NCBI GenBank assembly: GCA_001464935.1
Contig: LNEL01000039.1
Location: 1-64,000, forward strand
Direction: 5' to 3'
Length of the DNA: 64,000 bases
DNA from: Gammaproteobacteria bacterium Ga0077536
GTDB lineage: Bacteria > Pseudomonadota > Gammaproteobacteria > Ga0077536
Within the stretch, counting starts at the first letter, position 1. The number at the start of each line of letters is the position of its first letter. Below are positions 60,254 to 64,000 of this stretch, piece by piece. Made by a program: the position numbers and the translations under genes. The notes beneath the pieces were generated by a model. The model worked only from the letters and a program-made list of their open reading frames with translations. It was not told the DNA's origin and made no database searches.

Positions 60254-61194
60254 GGGTGGGGTGGTGATGCTCCGCGGCGCACGGCCACGATCTCGGCCAG
60301 AATCGCCAGCGCAATTTCGGGCGGACTCCTGGCGCCGATCGGGAGACCGACAGGGCCGTGAATCCGTGCAATCGCCGCCGCCTCGACGCCGGCCTCGCGC
60401 AGGCCCGCGCGGCGCGCTTCCGCCGTGCGGCGGCTGCCGAGCGCGCCAACGTAAAAGCAGTCCGAGGCGAGCGCGGCGCGCAGCACGTCCGGCTCCCATT
60501 CGTGTTCATGGAACAGCGACACGAAAGCCGTCCAGCGATCGAGCGGGCCGCAGCGAAACGCATCGGCGGTCGACAGGGCGTGCAGTTCGCGGGCATGGGG
60601 TCGCGCCAGTTCGAGCGTCTCGGCTTCCGGCGACATCGCCACGACTTCGAATTCGGCGGCCGAGCCGAGCTGGCAGATCAAGGGCAGCAGAGGGCCCTTG
60701 CCGACGGCGAGCACTCGGGTCACGGGTTCGAAGATCCTGACATAGCCCGGTTCCGGCGCCGGCACCGCGCAGTCGAGCGTCGTCGTCGCGTGCAGGCGCG
60801 CCAGGTCGATACACAAGGCCGCGGGTCGGCGCGCCGCATTCGCGTTGACCACGCGCTGCAGGTCGTCATCGTCGATCAGGACGTCGAAGAACACGTCGAT
60901 GCCCGATCCACACGGCAGACGGATATCGATGTACGGCGACCCCTCCCCATACCGCAGCAGCCGGTTCGTGCCGGCGGCCATCCGGGCCTGCGCTTCGGCG
61001 ACGATTGCCGCTTCCGCACAGCCGCCGGTGAGGTTGCCGACGGCGTCGCCGCGTTCGTTGACGGCCATCTGGCTGCCGCGCGGCCGGGGCGCCGAGCCAT
61101 CGACGAACACGAGCGTGACGAGTGCCGTGCGCAGTCCCTGTGCCCGCCATTGCAGGCAGGTCGGCAGCACGTCGTTCATGTAGCGGGCCGGCAT
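60250..61194 (-). CDS. xdhC: XdhC/CoxF-family molybdenum insertion protein
   Basis: A 314-residue protein. The N-terminal XdhC/CoxI domain includes TLVFVDGSAPRPRGSQMAVN (about 26-45) and GNLTGGCAEAAIVAEAQARM (about 53-72); the C-terminal Rossmann domain includes YVGALGSRRTAEARRAGLRE and IGARSPPEIALAILAEIVAV. XdhC binds and sulfurates the molybdenum cofactor before insertion into xanthine-dehydrogenase or CO-dehydrogenase-like enzymes. No such large subunit is in the window, so its partner must lie elsewhere. It starts 17 bases after the TetR gene and is coupled to mocA. Confidence 0.88.
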   Translation of the reverse strand: MPARYMNDVLPTCLQWRAQGLRTALVTLVFVDGSAPRPRGSQMAVNERGDAVGNLTGGCAEAAIVAEAQARMAAGTNRLLRYGEGSPYIDIRLPCGSGIDVFFDVLIDDDDLQRVVNANAARRPAALCIDLARLHATTTLDCAVPAPEPGYVRIFEPVTRVLAVGKGPLLPLICQLGSAAEFEVVAMSPEAETLELARPHARELHALSTADAFRCGPLDRWTAFVSLFHEHEWEPDVLRAALASDCFYVGALGSRRTAEARRAGLREAGVEAAAIARIHGPVGLPIGARSPPEIALAILAEIVAVRRGASPPHP

Positions 61195-61211
61195 CGGAGC
61201 GCGGTGCGGCG

Positions 61212-61946
61212 TCAGGGTGTCGCGAGCGTGTTGGCTCGGGCGTCCTTCGCCGCGAGGTGCGCCTGCACGCGCGCAAACGCATCGCGGGCACCGGCCATGA
61301 AGCCGTCGACATACAGTTCGATCATGAAGTCAGGGTCCTCGACACCGGCCTGATGGAAAACGTGCTTGCGCATTATCCCGTAAATGACCGTCGAATGGAG
61401 GCTGAACACCAGTTGCTCCTCGTGACTGGAGACGGGCCGGTCCGACGGGCCGGCCAGCGCCAGCGCATGGCGGCACTCGAGCACGATCGGTTGAATCAGG
61501 CGTTCCCGGATGCGGGTGAAGTAGCGTTCACTGATGCTTTCGCCGCGCAGCGCGGAGAACAGCGAAATGCGGATGACCTCGTAGCGATCGATACTGCGGT
61601 TGTAGTCCTTGTAGAACGCCTTCAGCCGCGTTGACAGGGGCTGCGTGCGATCGGCGATCAGCTGCTCCCAGGCCGGGCTCCAGCGATTCAGGAAGACGAC
61701 ATCGTAGACGCGATCGATCAATGCGGCCTTCGACGGAAAGTAGCGGAACAGCAGCGCCTGGCTGATGCCGAGATGACGCGCGAGGTCGCGCGTGCGGCCA
61801 TCGAACCCGTACTCCGCGAAATAGGAAATCGCACCTTCGAGGATCATGTGCTGGCGATCGCCCGGCAGCAGGCGTTGGCGGGGCGCCGCGGGATCCTTGC
61901 GGCGGCCCGCTCGCGGCTTCGGGGCGGCGGGATCGGGCATGCTCAT
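61212..61946 (-). CDS. TetR-family transcriptional regulator
   Basis: A 244-residue regulator. A 30-residue basic, proline-rich N terminus (DPAAPKPRAGRRKDPAAPRQ) precedes the TetR helix-turn-helix (about 33-80), with GRTRDLARHLGISQALLFRY as recognition region. The C-terminal ligand domain is unlike other groups I recognise. It lies within an operon, four bases after the SDR gene and 17 before xdhC, so it probably autoregulates this cluster in response to a pathway intermediate. Confidence 0.85.
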   Translation of the reverse strand: MSMPDPAAPKPRAGRRKDPAAPRQRLLPGDRQHMILEGAISYFAEYGFDGRTRDLARHLGISQALLFRYFPSKAALIDRVYDVVFLNRWSPAWEQLIADRTQPLSTRLKAFYKDYNRSIDRYEVIRISLFSALRGESISERYFTRIRERLIQPIVLECRHALALAGPSDRPVSSHEEQLVFSLHSTVIYGIMRKHVFHQAGVEDPDFMIELYVDGFMAGARDAFARVQAHLAAKDARANTLATP

Positions 61947-61950
61947 GCCA

Positions 61951-62708
<758 letters not shown>

Positions 62709-62709
<1 letters not shown>

Positions 62710-63560
62710 CACGCCAGACGCCGCGTGTCGCCGACATCGCCGATCCAGCCGTGCGAGCGCGTGACGGCGGCGAGCGTGATCTCATGCATCGGCAGCGCGG
62801 CGAGGCCGTTCGCGACGTGGTAGAGCGTCGGCAGATCCTCCCAGCGGGCCTCGCTGAACTTCAGCGTACCCGGTCCGCAGAGCGCGCTGTCGACCTTGAT
62901 GCCCGGATAGTGATGGGCGGCGAGCGGATCGGGGGACATCGTCGCGTAGGAGGCGTCGGGGCCCGCCTCTGGTGGCGTGCCCGGGATGTACTTCCACTGC
63001 AGCCAGTGCGGCGGATGAAAGGGATCGGTGCTCGTCATCGCTGGCGCGGGGGTGGCCGCGCTGACGTCGACCTCCGCGTGCACGAACTCATAACCCTGCC
63101 ACGCGAGGCTGCAGACGTGGCGCTCGTTCTGGATGCGCGGTTCGGGGATTTCGCAGTAGATCTTCGGGTGCCCCAGCTCATCGCGGCCGGTGATGATCGG
63201 ATCGGCGAAGCTCTCGAACAGCACGGCGGCGAAGCGGCCGTGCGCGGTGTCGCGGGTGCCGCGGAACACGCCGGGCCACGACACGAGACACAGGTTGTAG
63301 CCGCGACCCGCGAGCCACGGAATCGCCTTGATGTAGGCGAAGTCGATCGACACCACGGGCTCGCCGGCCAGCGCGAGGCCCGGCGGCATCATCGCTTCGA
63401 GGCGCTCGGCATCGGTGCGGAAGCGCAGCGTCACGACCGTCGATTGCGGGTACTTGCCGTGGTCGATCGTTTCGCTCTTCGGGATATTGCGCGGACCCGG
63501 CGACGGGCCGAAATGCGAGGGCATGCGATAGCGCGCGCCGGGCAGGAATTCGTAGGACAT
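62709..63560 (-). CDS. Acetoacetate decarboxylase-like protein
   Basis: A 283-residue ADC-fold protein. VSIDFAYIKAIPWLAGRGYN (about 70-89) and GRDELGHPKIYCEIPEPRIQ (about 125-144) match the family; the lysine of GHPK is at the place of the Schiff-base lysine, and the acidic residues before it are the usual partners. Such enzymes decarboxylate acetoacetate, or in many cases act as aldolase-dehydratases on other keto acids. It is 28 bases after the histidinol-dehydrogenase-like gene and overlaps the SDR start. Confidence 0.85.
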
Positions 63561-63588
63561 GGGTGATCTCCGGGCTGATGGGCGGCGC

Positions 63589-64000
63589 TCAGGCGCCGCC
63601 GGATTTGAGCCGGCGGACGCGAATGTCCGCCTGTTCCTGGTGTCCGGCGAAGTGCTCGATCTCGCACAGTCGCGAACAGTATTCGCCGATCAGGACGGAG
63701 GCTTCGTCGGTCAGCACCCGCTGATAGGTATGGGTCTTGATGAACTTCCCGACCCACAGGCCGCCCGTGTAGCGGCCGGCGCCACGCGTCGGCAGCGTGT
63801 GGTTCGTGCCAATCACCTTGTCGCCATAGGCGACGTTGGTGCGGGCGCCGAGGAACAGCGCGCCATAGTTCGTCATGCGCTGCAGGAACCAGTCCGGATC
63901 GCGCGTCATCACCTGCACATGTTCGGAACACACGCGTTCGGCCTGTTCGAGCATTTCTTCCTGGGTGTCGCACAGATAGATTTCGCCATGGTCGCGCCAC
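63589..64000 (-). CDS. Histidinol dehydrogenase-like protein, C-terminal fragment cut by window edge
   Basis: The last 136 residues of a histidinol-dehydrogenase-family NAD-dependent zinc enzyme. [16 protein letters not shown] at the cut end, [33 protein letters not shown] and [11 protein letters not shown] are typical, and the family's active histidine pair should lie just before the cut. A gene-context role other than histidine synthesis is likely; the related HpsN (sulfopropanediol dehydrogenase) shares this fold. It heads the operon ending with mocA. The rest of the gene lies beyond 64000. Confidence 0.78.
   Translation of the reverse strand, partial: WRDHGEIYLCDTQEEMLEQAERVCSEHVQVMTRDPDWFLQRMTNYGALFLGARTNVAYGDKVIGTNHTLPTRGAGRYTGGLWVGKFIKTHTYQRVLTDEASVLIGEYCSRLCEIEHFAGHQEQADIRVRRLKSGGA

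Overview
The window is 64 kb of high-GC, densely packed bacterial chromosome holding about 62 protein genes (two cut by the window edges). I see no rRNA, tRNA, CRISPR array, transposase or phage gene. The gene families suggest an aerobic, metabolically broad proteobacterium, probably an uncultured or little-studied gammaproteobacterium: a UPF0149/YecA protein, a SoeABC-type sulfite dehydrogenase, a double-domain polyphosphate kinase 2, a PEP/VPLPA-CTERM-like protein, and two short inverted-repeat families scattered between genes. The lineage is an inference, not a measurement.

Layout. (1) 1-8710, minus strand: an acetone carboxylase operon (acxB alpha, acxC gamma, acxA beta) followed by fumarylacetoacetase-family, quinone oxidoreductase, hotdog thioesterase, MetX-like alpha/beta hydrolase and EthD genes; a luciferase-like monooxygenase is divergent (8951-9973). 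(2) 10218-17205: WYL regulator, small hypotheticals, an L7/L12-like membrane miniprotein, UPF0149 protein, F420-type LLM enzyme, polyphosphate:AMP phosphotransferase, glutathione transferase. (3) 17611-23844: soeABC-like molybdoenzyme operon divergent from a SulP anion transporter. (4) 23891-29276: MaoC hydratase, sorting-signal protein, and a carbamate kinase / cyclic-diphosphoglycerate-synthase-like / alpha carbonic anhydrase operon. (5) 29277-33544: RND efflux pair. (6) 33724-42187, minus: nitronate monooxygenase, acyl-CoA dehydrogenase, a 2-oxoacid dehydrogenase (E1a, E1b, E2) with an enoyl-CoA hydratase inside it, a class V aminotransferase-like enzyme and an isochorismatase-like hydrolase. 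(7) 42303-46164, plus: glutamine-synthetase-like ligase, PPOX flavoprotein, N-formylglutamate-amidohydrolase-like protein, and a universal stress protein behind a convincing FNR/ANR box. (8) 46225-53875: membrane DUFs, MaoC, DUF169, serine hydrolase, transglutaminase/PPOX/FrnE operon, pseudouridine synthase and periplasmic protease. (9) 54194-59603: long acyl-CoA dehydrogenase translationally coupled to a NYN-OST-HTH protein, an F420-type LLM enzyme, GNAT, and a cupin with a histone-H1-like tail. (10) 59654-64000, minus: histidinol-dehydrogenase-like (partial), acetoacetate-decarboxylase-like, SDR, TetR, XdhC and MocA genes in one tight operon.

The recurring themes are ketone and acyl-CoA catabolism (acetone carboxylase, acetoacetate decarboxylase fold, two acyl-CoA dehydrogenases, MaoC and crotonase hydratases), flavin/F420 redox enzymes (three LLM proteins, two PPOX proteins), and molybdenum enzymes (SoeA, XdhC, MocA). 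No single locus is clearly a wholly new system. The most promising for follow-up are the acetone carboxylase neighbourhood, the arcC-cpgS-carbonic anhydrase operon, the NYN-OST-HTH gene fused in expression to a fatty-acid gene, and the cupin with a DNA-binding-like tail.
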